The translations under genes were made by a program, and so were the position numbers. A stretch of DNA of 38,156 nucleotides from a virus: the IMG/VR virus record IMGVR_UViG_3300020595_000082, positions 1-38,156 of that record. One strand, written 5' to 3'. Positions 16,036 to 23,824 of the stretch are shown one piece after another. How positions within the stretch are numbered: position 1 is the stretch's first letter; every line of letters starts with the position of its first letter. Under the pieces are notes generated by a model. The model was not told the origin of the DNA. It ran no database searches and saw only the letters and a list, made by a program, of their open reading frames with translations.

Positions 16036-17268
16036 TTATTTTGCACTATTGACAGTTCGACCAATAGCAGACATATAAGCTGCCATTGAACCAGACGTAT
16101 CAACGTCCTGTGCGGTGCCAGATTCTACATCATCTATAGATTCAGTCACAACTGGAGCACTTTTAGGAAAATAACTTTCCTTTAGTGTACCCAATTTTTC
16201 ACGATAAGATGCCTCATCAGAGTAATCTACATCTTCCACTAGTGACTTAAACTTTTCAATTTCTGTTTCTGCAAGATCAGAAGATACTTCTGACATTACT
16301 TGCTCTTTAACTAGTTCGGCATTTTCAGATTTTAAATTCATGGAAGCTTCCATCATTTCATTAATCTTACCTTCTAATTCAGAAATCTTTTCAGATTGTG
16401 CTTCAAGTACATCGTACTTTTCATCTGGAACATCAACATAATGATCTTCAAACAATTGTTTCAGACCTGAGATGAAATCTTCTGCGATTTCGCCTTTAAG
16501 TCCTCTTTCAACTGCAAGCTCATTTTCCTTCATCCATTCTTCAACAACATAGTTTAGATATGTGTCAACTTTTTCAGTCAACTCTTCTTTTGTTGCGGTT
16601 ATATTACCTTCCAGTTCTGTGCTGTATTCTTCTTCCATACGTTCTACTTCTGAACGTACTTTAGATTTTACTGCAGCCTCGAATACAGTAGCTGCTTTCG
16701 TTTTAAACTCTTCAGAAAGGTCGCCCTCTCCAGTTAGTAGAGCTTCAACGTGTTCTGCGACATCAATAGACTTCATACGGGCTTCAACAGCTTCAGATTT
16801 TGCTTTATCCTCATCTGATTCTTCGTCTGGGGCGTCCATTGCCATTTTGATATTACCGTAAGCGGCTTTAAGCTCTCCAGCTTTCATGCCTTTCATCTTT
16901 TCATACATTGCATTAATCATTGCATCTTTAGTTTTGGGCATTTCTTCAACTGGTGCTTCGTCTTCATCAGACTCGTCGCCATTTGCGTCTTCTTTAATCT
17001 TAGCCATTTTATCTGGCTTTCCTTCACCCTTTTGCTGTGCATCACCGCCAACTTCTTTCGCTTTAGAAGCGATTTTCTTTGCTGGTGAGTCTTTTTGCTC
17101 AGGATCTACGACAGCCTTACCTGTATCTTCGTAGTCGGATTTTGAGGTGTCAATCTTGTCTGCTGGCGCAGCTGACTTCTTAGGAGCGTCCTGTCCATTG
17201 GCTTCTTCTAGTTCACCAAGCACTTCCGCTTCTAATTCCTCAATGGTTTTATCTAATTCATTTGCCAT
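16036..17268 (-). CDS. 22: gp22 prohead scaffold protein
   Basis: A 410-residue, very acidic, helix-rich protein between gp21 and gp23, the T4 position of the scaffold. T4 gp22 has 269 residues, so this one is long. An N-terminal Glu/Asp/Lys-rich low-complexity part (residues 1-140) precedes a coiled-coil central region around residues 200-345. The C-terminal SAPVVTESIDDVESGT and SMAAYMSAIGRTVNSAK are typical of marine gp22. It fills the prohead core and is degraded by gp21. The ATG has an AAGGAG site and a late promoter lies 30 nt upstream. Confidence 0.9.
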   Translation of the reverse strand: MANELDKTIEELEAEVLGELEEANGQDAPKKSAAPADKIDTSKSDYEDTGKAVVDPEQKDSPAKKIASKAKEVGGDAQQKGEGKPDKMAKIKEDANGDESDEDEAPVEEMPKTKDAMINAMYEKMKGMKAGELKAAYGNIKMAMDAPDEESDEDKAKSEAVEARMKSIDVAEHVEALLTGEGDLSEEFKTKAATVFEAAVKSKVRSEVERMEEEYSTELEGNITATKEELTEKVDTYLNYVVEEWMKENELAVERGLKGEIAEDFISGLKQLFEDHYVDVPDEKYDVLEAQSEKISELEGKINEMMEASMNLKSENAELVKEQVMSEVSSDLAETEIEKFKSLVEDVDYSDEASYREKLGTLKESYFPKSAPVVTESIDDVESGTAQDVDTSGSMAAYMSAIGRTVNSAK

Positions 17269-17298
17269 GGGGATTACTCCTTTTCGTAGTATTACATT

Positions 17299-17306
17299 TA
17301 TTTATA
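17299..17306 (-). promoter_or_regulatory. late promoter TATAAATA of gp22
   Basis: Exact TATAAATA (17306-17299, minus strand) lies in the 41-nt gap between the gp21 stop and gp22 start. The predicted leader of about 25 nt carries AAAGGAG. Confidence 0.85.
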
Positions 17307-17309
17307 AAA

Positions 17310-17969
17310 TTATAACTTTTGAAGAAACTTTGCAAACTCTAAAGCGTTGGCTTTGGAATTATCTGTCCTTGCATTTTCTTCTATGTTACCTTTCATTTCC
17401 GCTATCTCAGCTTCTTTAATTAAACCGTTGTTCCAGATCCATTCTTTACCTTCCATAATACCTTCTACGAAAGCATTAGGTGCTGAAGGGTCTGCAACAA
17501 TGTCTGCTGCTGTCGCCAAATAAAAGTCGTTTCTCACATAGTTTGCACCGTTTTTAGAGTCCAAACTCCCCATACCTCTAGATGAAACACCCAGCTTAGC
17601 GCCTTCGTCCATCAGATTTTTTACAATTTCTCCCATTGGTGTACCAAGAATTTTTGCTTCACCAATGTAGTTCTTTCCATCAGGATAAAGTGCAGTAATC
17701 ATATGAGATGCTCTCTCAAGATTAACAGTTGGCCCGTCTGGGTGTCCCAGTTCTCCAAATGCACGTTTCTCGTTGATGTATTCTTTATTATACCGTTTTA
17801 CTTCTTTATTCAGAATTTCCATAGGATAGATACGACCATTACGGTTTTTGATATCTGCTTGCATAAAGATACCTTTGATCTTATACTCTTTTTTACCATC
17901 TTTTTCTTCGATTAAGTAATCAGTATCTTGCTCTATATGTTCTGATATTAACTTTAATGTGTATCCCAT
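17310..17969 (-). CDS. 21: gp21 prohead core protease
   Basis: A 219-residue serine protease (T4 gp21 212). GELGHPDGP contains the likely catalytic His76, and GVSSRGMG contains the likely catalytic Ser129 or Ser130. The N-terminal ADIKNRNGRIYP is typical of the family. It cleaves the scaffold and the capsid N-terminus during head maturation. It starts 11 nt after the upstream gene and its ribosome site is weak. Confidence 0.95.
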   Translation of the reverse strand: MGYTLKLISEHIEQDTDYLIEEKDGKKEYKIKGIFMQADIKNRNGRIYPMEILNKEVKRYNKEYINEKRAFGELGHPDGPTVNLERASHMITALYPDGKNYIGEAKILGTPMGEIVKNLMDEGAKLGVSSRGMGSLDSKNGANYVRNDFYLATAADIVADPSAPNAFVEGIMEGKEWIWNNGLIKEAEIAEMKGNIEENARTDNSKANALEFAKFLQKL

Positions 17970-17980
17970 AATCCTATCCT

Positions 17981-18403
17981 CTATGCAGTATAGTTTTCGT
18001 CTTTTTTAAATTCGATCATTACAAATCCAGATGTACCAAAACAAGTCATTTCGTGATCACCAGATGATGCAGTTGCATTTGTTGCAGAAGATGCAATCTT
18101 ACCAGCAGAACCATCATAATGTCCTGTACCAGCAAGTCTAATTGCAACTATGTCAGTAGATGAACCCTTTTCTTGAATGTCTACATGACCAGTATCGTCA
18201 TCAGCACTACCTTGTGTTAATCCCCACCAAATTCTATTGATGTGTAATTTAGCACCATTGGCGTGTCCGTCTAGTGCAGATGCATCTAAAATAGCATTGT
18301 TTGCAGTAGTATCATCTTCTATATTAACTAGAATAGTAACTGTACCACCATTACCAGTAGTTCCAACTATGGTGTCCCTCAATGTTCTTGTTGTAAAAGC
18401 CAT
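17981..18403 (-). CDS. conserved-looking small virion-region protein of unknown function
   Basis: A 140-residue protein between the gp68-like gene and gp21, where T4 has no gene. The sequence is rich in Thr, Gly, Ala and Asp and looks beta-structured (GGTVTILVNIEDDTT, KLHINRIWWGL, GFVMIEFKKDENYTA), without Cys clusters, signal peptide or membrane segment. A strong AAGGAG ribosome site precedes the ATG. Composition and position suggest a head surface or decoration protein, but I do not recognise a family. Confidence 0.75.
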   Translation of the reverse strand: MAFTTRTLRDTIVGTTGNGGTVTILVNIEDDTTANNAILDASALDGHANGAKLHINRIWWGLTQGSADDDTGHVDIQEKGSSTDIVAIRLAGTGHYDGSAGKIASSATNATASSGDHEMTCFGTSGFVMIEFKKDENYTA

Positions 18404-18414
18404 TATTTAACTCC

Positions 18415-18888
18415 TTAAAATGCTAACATTTCTTTTTCAAAATACCCCATAAGTTGCTTCTCTGGCACCTTATATTTTTTAGATATCTCTTTAATTGTTT
18501 TTTCAAAAGTATTTAGGAAATCTGAAGGTTTAGCATCCATTTTTGCAAATATTTCATCAACAGCACTCTTCATCTTAGGAGAAAGTTTCTTATAAGACTT
18601 AGACTGTTTGTGTTCATCTTTTTCTTGAAAAGGTTTATATAACTGTGTTAAAGTTTTTTTATCTTCATTTCTTCTTACTTTATTTTTATTTACGTTTGCT
18701 CTACTTAAACTTTTTTTGAGTTTAGAAGCAGTAGAACGTACTTTATCAACAACAGTTGATGCTGTGCTTCCTATAGTTGAAGGATTAATTTTAGACAACC
18801 CTTTAGCCACTGCCGCAGCACCAGCTGCAGCTGCAGGAGCAAATTGTACATATTCATCTACTTCTCTAAACTCTTTAAAAGTTTTCAT
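18415..18888 (-). CDS. 68: gp68-like prohead core protein
   Basis: A 157-residue protein at the T4 gp68 position, similar in size to T4 gp68 (141). It begins MKTFKEF, has an Ala-rich stretch at residues 18-30, then a very basic middle (KLKKSLSRANVNKNKVRR) and a helical C-terminus. Basic and Ala-rich composition fits an internal core protein. The start overlaps the gp67 stop by one base (TAATG). The name rests mainly on gene order, so it is a moderate call. Confidence 0.6.
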   Translation of the reverse strand: MKTFKEFREVDEYVQFAPAAAAGAAAVAKGLSKINPSTIGSTASTVVDKVRSTASKLKKSLSRANVNKNKVRRNEDKKTLTQLYKPFQEKDEHKQSKSYKKLSPKMKSAVDEIFAKMDAKPSDFLNTFEKTIKEISKKYKVPEKQLMGYFEKEMLAF

Positions 18889-19067
18889 TAACTCTCTTCT
18901 TTTTCCTCTGTATCTGGTATATGTTGTTTGATCATACTACCAGCCACTTCTTTTCTTTTTGTTTCTAATGCGTCACCAATCCTTTGTGACATTGCTGTTT
19001 TAAAAGCGTCTTCTGCTCCTAAATTGTCTTTATTAGTTAATGCATTTACAAATTCTTCTGCACTCAT
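18888..19067 (-). CDS. 67: gp67 prohead core protein (59 codons)
   Basis: A short gene: ATG at 19067, TAA at 18890-18888. The start overlaps the portal stop as ATGA and the stop overlaps the next start as TAATG, so it is coupled at both ends. The protein starts MSAEEFVNAL and contains AEDAFKTAMSQRIGDALE, which matches the pattern of T4 gp67 (AARKLFAEAMAARTIDLI) between the same neighbours. It ends in an acidic tail (DTEEKEES), a short version of the acidic T4 tail. Gp67 is an internal core component needed for correct prohead shape. Confidence 0.85.
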   Translation of the reverse strand: MSAEEFVNALTNKDNLGAEDAFKTAMSQRIGDALETKRKEVAGSMIKQHIPDTEEKEES

Positions 19068-20665
19068 TGTTTATCTCCATTTTTTTCTGGTGGTTCATAG
19101 TCGTCATCATATTTTTCAATATCATCTGCTGGGATTACATTACCATCTTGAGATGGGTATCTTGTTATACCATCAGAACCATCTGGAATATCAACTCCAC
19201 CGTCTTCTGGGTCAATTCCAGCTTCTCTATTCATTTGTTTCTGCATATCTTCGATTTCACCCTCATTGAGATTTAGTACGTTTTTCTGTACCCATTCTTT
19301 ACTAAAGAATGTGCCAATGTATGATTCAATACTTCCTAATGCATTAATTCTATCTTCCATCAACTCAGCTTTCTTGAGTTCTGCAAAATGCCCGTCTTGC
19401 AAGAAATCATACTGAATATGTTGTTTTAGTTTTGTCCAATCTTCTAAAGTAATCACACCTTTAAGAATAAGTTGTGTTTTAAGAATATCTGTAAATAATG
19501 GTACAAACTTCTTACGAAGCCTTTGAACAAACTTTGTAAATTTAAGTTCATCTCTTGTAATTTCTGTTGAACGACCTAAACTAAAACCAGATTCTGCTTC
19601 CATACGAGAAACAGGAACATTCAATGAACGGAATAGTTTGTTTTTAAAATACTGAATATCATCTATTTCACCAAGGTTTGAGCCGCCTGGCAAAGTAGTA
19701 ATTTCTGTACCTCTACCACCTTCTCTTCGTGGCAACCAGAAATCCTCTAACATTGACATATGATTTCTATCATCTCTGATTTCGCCAGTAGATGCATCAT
19801 ATACCAATTTGTTACGATATCTACTCATAACATCTTTGAGGTATTGTTCTGCTTTAATTTTAGGTAAGTTACCTACATCAATATAGAATATACGTCTTTC
19901 TGGTGCTCTTGATATACGATAGATAACAAGTGCATCTTCAATCATTCTAAGTTGATTTACAGGTTTTATTGCTTTATGTAGGTATGAAAGTACATGACCT
20001 TTATTTTGATCAATTAAACCACTTGGAACATAAGTAACACTATCTGGAGAAATCTTAATACCTTCAGTAGTGCCAGACTTTAAACCTTTTGTATTATACA
20101 AATAATATTCTTTTTTAGTATTAACCTGTTCTACATTGGTGCCTGGCTTAATTTTTCTTTCAGTTTCTTTTACTTTACGAATTTTGCCTGGCTCAATATA
20201 CCTGAGCTCTTGAATCCCTTGTCTTGGATTTTTCTGATCAATAACTTTGTGATAGTAGAGTCTTCCATCTACATACCAACGTCTAAAGATGTCGTGACCT
20301 TTAGTTTCAAAATCAAGAAGTTGTAATACAGTATCAAACTCTTCTCTGATTCTGTCTTTAATTTTCTTTGTGTACATGATTCTGTCGAGTACAATATCGA
20401 CAGCTTGATCTCGTTCATTAGAAACGATACCTTCATTTATAATATCTTCAATCGCACTATCGCACTCTGGTTGTTGTGCAATATCACGGTATCTACGAAT
20501 CAAGTCTGCCTCGGTTCGTTCTCTACCGTCTGTGTCTAAAAGTTGTCCGTAAAAACCACCACCAGCGACCTCAAGAGTCCCATCATCTGAACTAGGTTCA
20601 GTAAATTTGTCTTGAGAATCGCTGTTTTTGGTACGTTCAAACTTAAAACCAAAAAGTTCAGCCAT
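19064..20665 (-). CDS. 20: gp20 portal vertex protein
   Basis: A 533-residue portal (T4 gp20 524). RYRDIAQQPECDSAIEDIINE near the N-terminus, the YHKVIDQKNP and ELRYIEPGKIRKV region, a SRAPERRIFYIDVGNLPK block and LFRSLNVPVSRM are hallmarks of T4-type portals. It forms the dodecameric ring for DNA entry and neck attachment. The ATG has an AGGAG site that is partly inside a possible hairpin. It ends in an ATGA overlap with gp67. Confidence 0.97.
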   Translation of the reverse strand: MAELFGFKFERTKNSDSQDKFTEPSSDDGTLEVAGGGFYGQLLDTDGRERTEADLIRRYRDIAQQPECDSAIEDIINEGIVSNERDQAVDIVLDRIMYTKKIKDRIREEFDTVLQLLDFETKGHDIFRRWYVDGRLYYHKVIDQKNPRQGIQELRYIEPGKIRKVKETERKIKPGTNVEQVNTKKEYYLYNTKGLKSGTTEGIKISPDSVTYVPSGLIDQNKGHVLSYLHKAIKPVNQLRMIEDALVIYRISRAPERRIFYIDVGNLPKIKAEQYLKDVMSRYRNKLVYDASTGEIRDDRNHMSMLEDFWLPRREGGRGTEITTLPGGSNLGEIDDIQYFKNKLFRSLNVPVSRMEAESGFSLGRSTEITRDELKFTKFVQRLRKKFVPLFTDILKTQLILKGVITLEDWTKLKQHIQYDFLQDGHFAELKKAELMEDRINALGSIESYIGTFFSKEWVQKNVLNLNEGEIEDMQKQMNREAGIDPEDGGVDIPDGSDGITRYPSQDGNVIPADDIEKYDDDYEPPEKNGDKQ

Positions 20666-20672
20666 AATATCT

Positions 20673-20698
20673 CCTACTAGTATGTCTTATTTAGTAGG
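20673..20698 (-). promoter_or_regulatory. possible hairpin covering the gp20 ribosome-binding site
   Basis: On the minus strand CCTACTA (20698-20692) can pair with TAGTAGG (20679-20673) over a 12-nt loop. The last bases of the stem belong to the AGGAG site of gp20. It fills the short gap between the gp19 stop and the portal start. Confidence 0.4.
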
Positions 20699-21232
20699 TT
20701 AGAAACTTACGCCTGAAGGTTCAAAGTGTTGATATCTCCATGAAACCTCAAATGATTCAATGTCTCCAGCTTCTGCATTTGATAATTCAATTGCAGCAAT
20801 TGTCAATGGATAAGCATTTCTAAAGATATAACTTTTCAGAACAGTATCATCTCTGTCTAACTGTTCTACAGTTAAATCAGTTTGATATGCAGATGGGTTA
20901 ATTACCCCAGTATTCTCTGCAAAATCATTAATACCATTATGCCATCTTTCCATTGCATTTCTAATCATAAAGTCTGTGTCATTGTAGAATGTTGTACTCC
21001 ATGTCTCAGGTGCTGGTCTATCACCAGATACATAAATGTTTCTACCTCTAAATGGAATTGGTATTTCACCTAGAGTTGATGCAGGCAGATTTGAAGCAGT
21101 AACTAGAAATGATGTTCTACGAACATCAAGTCCTATTGCGATACCAACTGGCGGAGTAACAGTTACCCTATATTGGTTAGCTCTTGCACCACCACCGATT
21201 AAGTTTGCTTTGAAGTCGTCTATATTAGCCAT
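20699..21232 (-). CDS. 19: gp19 tail tube protein
   Basis: A 177-residue tube subunit (T4 gp19 163) between sheath and portal genes. The PPVGIAIGLDVRRTSFLVTA start, IPIPFRGRNIYVSGDR block, MERWHNGINDF helix and the final FEVSWRYQHFEP are characteristic. It polymerises into hexameric rings inside the sheath. Start and gp18 stop are separated by one base, and the GGAGG ribosome site lies within the last gp18 codons, so production is coupled to the sheath. Confidence 0.96.
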   Translation of the reverse strand: MANIDDFKANLIGGGARANQYRVTVTPPVGIAIGLDVRRTSFLVTASNLPASTLGEIPIPFRGRNIYVSGDRPAPETWSTTFYNDTDFMIRNAMERWHNGINDFAENTGVINPSAYQTDLTVEQLDRDDTVLKSYIFRNAYPLTIAAIELSNAEAGDIESFEVSWRYQHFEPSGVSF

Positions 21233-21233
21233 G

Positions 21234-23237
21234 TTAACCTCCTATCTCACTAAACGCAACGCCCGTTCTTGCGGCAATGAAGTTTAGAGTAATAAAGTTA
21301 ATAGAGCGATTTGGTTTAATAAAGATGTCTGCAATAAACTCGTTTCTGTCTATGACATCACCAGTATTATTAGAAGCATCAGCCTTTACTGTAAAGTCTG
21401 TTATACCCCTTCGACCTTGAACTTCTCGTAAGAATGGTTCAATTAAGTTCCTAAATTGTGCTCTTGTAAACTCATCGTTAAACTCAAAGAGTTGGAACTT
21501 AGCAGCAGTTGCGATTGCTTTTTCAAGAACCAAGAATAATCGTCTGACGTTAATTCGGTCAAATGCACTTGGTTTTGATAATGCAGTCTTATCACCAAAG
21601 AGTGTTACGCCTTGGCCAGGAAAGTTAACAACTGGGTTAACTCTTGCACGATAAAGAATATCTCTTTCTGCCTTAGTTGGATTAAGAGATAGTTTTATTG
21701 CACCCCGAACTCTACCACGATTGTATCCAGCTGGTGAGAACCATGCATCTGCTACATTATCTGTATTTGCACATAAACCAGCAGTGTCACCATTCAAAGG
21801 AACGTGTCGATAAACATCAGCATATTTGTCATACATATATTTGTATCCACTATCGAATACCATGTAAGATGAACTTGGACATAAATCAAATGCAGTTTTA
21901 ACATTTTCTGTTGCAGTTGAAGAAAGTGCAACACCTACTGTCGCAGAACGATATGGAGAAACAAATCCTACACAATCTTTACGAGTTTCTACAAGAGAAG
22001 TAATCATTGTTACATATGTGTCTTGTCCAGCTGCACTATCAGTTGTTATACTTGAAGAACCACCTAAAACTAGATTTATATCTAATCCTTCTGCATCTGC
22101 AAATTTATCATATGCAAGTTCCATTTCACCAGCTGTTACAGAATAGTCGTCTGTTCCCCCAGTTAGTGCATCAATAGTTATTGGAATAACTGAAGTATAT
22201 GTAGTTGTTGTATCTGTACCCCAGTTAGAACCAGCAGAAATATGATCTGTCCAGTAAATAAATTCAGATGAAGTAAAAATAACATCTGCGTAATAGTTTG
22301 ATCCACCTTGTGCTGTTTTTCCGTTAGGATTTTTTGACATATTTCCAAATATTTCTATAACACCAGCAGTTCTTCCACCAGCTGCAGTTGCAATAAACCC
22401 AGTAATGTCACCAGTTGTGTCATAAACAACAACGTGCATTTCATCACCAGAACCACGACCATTGTCTGTTGCCCATTGTGATGTGCCAGGCGCACCATCA
22501 AATAAGTCATAGAACTTCCAACGTCTTTTGATGAATGAGTTATCTGGAATAATATTTTGAACTCCAGCACCATTTGGATCATCTTTTAAACGAATAGTTA
22601 AATCATTATCACTTGTGTCAATTGCAGTTACTTCGTATTCGTTATAATCATCAACTGGTGTGTCATGTCCTGAGTCTGAGAAGAAAGAGATTAAATCTCC
22701 AACATTAAATGCGTTACCAGATGCATCAACGTCATCAACTTTAATTGATGTTGCACCAACAGCGTCTTCACCAACTGTTTGATAGCTTGAACCTAACTCT
22801 TGTTCGTATGCTGTTGCTGTCGCACAGATTTCAACACCGATTGAGTTACCATGTGTTCCAGCAGTTCTTGCAGCCCATTCTCCATGAGAACCTTGTCCTG
22901 TTGAAAAACTTGCTTCATAATGATCATCATCACGAATAAGTATTCCAGAGTTTGCACCAGCATTTAAAATTGCTGATTCTGCTCTGACAACTTGTAGTGA
23001 ATCTGAGTACTGCAAGAAATTTGCAGCGGTAAAAAAGGTTTCAAACTGATTTCCAGTTCCCTTTGGTTTACCAAATATTTTTACTAATTCTTCTTCTGAG
23101 GAAATATTAGTAACGGAAGATACAGGCCCCTTTTCAAAGGCTCCCCCGATAGCACCTATTGAGGTGGCAACAGCTGGCACTACATTGGTTAAATCAATTT
23201 CTTTAACCTGTACGCCAGGAGATACTAAAAATGCCAT
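21234..23237 (-). CDS. 18: gp18 contractile tail sheath protein
   Basis: A 667-residue sheath subunit (T4 gp18 659). The N-terminus MAFLVSPGVQVKEIDLTNVVP and the C-terminal conserved domain (NPVVNFPGQGVTLFGDKTAL, NVRRLFLVLEKAIATAAKFQLFEFND, GRRGITDFTVKAD) are typical. The middle (about residues 120-400) is the variable, exposed part. It contracts to drive the tube through the cell envelope. An exact late promoter and a small hairpin lie in the leader, and AAAGGAG precedes the ATG. Confidence 0.97.
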   Translation of the reverse strand: MAFLVSPGVQVKEIDLTNVVPAVATSIGAIGGAFEKGPVSSVTNISSEEELVKIFGKPKGTGNQFETFFTAANFLQYSDSLQVVRAESAILNAGANSGILIRDDDHYEASFSTGQGSHGEWAARTAGTHGNSIGVEICATATAYEQELGSSYQTVGEDAVGATSIKVDDVDASGNAFNVGDLISFFSDSGHDTPVDDYNEYEVTAIDTSDNDLTIRLKDDPNGAGVQNIIPDNSFIKRRWKFYDLFDGAPGTSQWATDNGRGSGDEMHVVVYDTTGDITGFIATAAGGRTAGVIEIFGNMSKNPNGKTAQGGSNYYADVIFTSSEFIYWTDHISAGSNWGTDTTTTYTSVIPITIDALTGGTDDYSVTAGEMELAYDKFADAEGLDINLVLGGSSSITTDSAAGQDTYVTMITSLVETRKDCVGFVSPYRSATVGVALSSTATENVKTAFDLCPSSSYMVFDSGYKYMYDKYADVYRHVPLNGDTAGLCANTDNVADAWFSPAGYNRGRVRGAIKLSLNPTKAERDILYRARVNPVVNFPGQGVTLFGDKTALSKPSAFDRINVRRLFLVLEKAIATAAKFQLFEFNDEFTRAQFRNLIEPFLREVQGRRGITDFTVKADASNNTGDVIDRNEFIADIFIKPNRSINFITLNFIAARTGVAFSEIGG

Positions 23238-23263
23238 GATTTTTTGCTCCTTTAACTAGTAGT

Positions 23264-23278
23264 AGACTTAGGAAGTCT
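23264..23278. promoter_or_regulatory. small hairpin in the gp18 leader
   Basis: AGACTT and AAGTCT form a perfect 6-bp stem with a 3-nt loop. On the minus strand it sits in the 5' leader of gp18, about 27 nt before the start codon. On the plus strand it is followed by TTTTT and could act as a weak terminator of antisense transcripts. Confidence 0.4.
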
Positions 23279-23300
23279 TTTTAGTCTTTGTTATCTAAAG

Positions 23301-23308
23301 TATTTATA
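23301..23308 (-). promoter_or_regulatory. late promoter TATAAATA of gp18-gp19-gp20
   Basis: Exact TATAAATA (23308-23301, minus strand), about 63 nt upstream of the gp18 ATG. It is one half of a divergent pair with the plus-strand late promoter at 23352-23359. Confidence 0.85.
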
Positions 23309-23351
23309 AAAATGAAGTTTCTAAAAACTGGTTTTTATATGACTCAAAACT

Positions 23352-23359
23352 TATAAATA
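23352..23359 (+). promoter_or_regulatory. plus-strand late promoter TATAAATA of the HNH-like gene
   Basis: Exact TATAAATA on the plus strand ends 5 nt before the ATG at 23365. With T4 spacing the first transcribed base is the A of ATG, so the mRNA would be leaderless; no ribosome site is present. It is the only exact plus-strand copy I found in the window. Confidence 0.75.
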
Positions 23360-23364
23360 AACGT

Positions 23365-23664
23365 ATGAAAACACACTATGAAAAATATAAAGAGACAATA
23401 AAAAAGGTAGCTCGTAGAAATTATCGCAAAAGGGTTGCATGGTTAAACAATCATCTTGGTGATCAATCTTGCACTCATTGTGGTGAAAGCGAAACCGTTT
23501 GTTTAAAATTATACCCCCATGATGTAGAAATTCGTAAGATTGCAAAACGTGTTGGTACTAATGACGAAAGTAGAAAAGAAGTGCATAAATTAATGAATGA
23601 ATGTAAAGTAGTTTGTTCTAATTGTTGGATCAAGTTGGACAACGATTTAATTGAATTTCTTTAA
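23365..23664 (+). CDS. degenerate HNH-type zinc protein, only plus-strand gene
   Basis: A 99-residue basic protein inserted between gp17/DUF1289 and gp18, against the direction of all other genes. Two Cys pairs, CTHC (36-39) and CSNC (84-87), would bind a structural zinc, as in HNH endonucleases with the CxxCG...CxNCH frame. His52 (YPHDV) and Asn86 are kept, but the His after NC is Trp88 and the terminal His is replaced by Asp (KLDND). Catalysis is therefore doubtful. It may be a decayed homing nuclease or a DNA-binding protein. Its 3' end overlaps the convergent DUF1289-like gene by 35 nt. Confidence 0.75.
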   Translation: MKTHYEKYKETIKKVARRNYRKRVAWLNNHLGDQSCTHCGESETVCLKLYPHDVEIRKIAKRVGTNDESRKEVHKLMNECKVVCSNCWIKLDNDLIEFL

Positions 23665-23824
23665 TTATCTCTGTTCTTCTTTCTGGCGTTAACCAAACCC
23701 ATTCACTTATTTCTTCAGCTGTACGATAGCAACCTATACAATTATTATCTATAATTTTACAGATTTTAACACAAGGTGATTCTATATCGTCCCAAGATAT
23801 TCTTTGTCTCTTTCCTCTTCTCAT
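23630..23824 (-). CDS. DUF1289-like small cysteine protein
   Basis: A 64-residue protein with SPCVKICKI, CIGCYRTAEEISEWVWLTPERRTEII: the pattern of DUF1289, a family of bacterial Cys-containing proteins suspected to bind iron-sulfur or metal. The frame extends to a TTG at 23830, but the ATG at 23824 overlaps the terminase stop as TAATG and is the better start. It is the last gene of the gp16-gp17 unit. Its function in a phage is unknown. Confidence 0.8.
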   Translation of the reverse strand: MRRGKRQRISWDDIESPCVKICKIIDNNCIGCYRTAEEISEWVWLTPERRTEIIKEIQLNRCPT

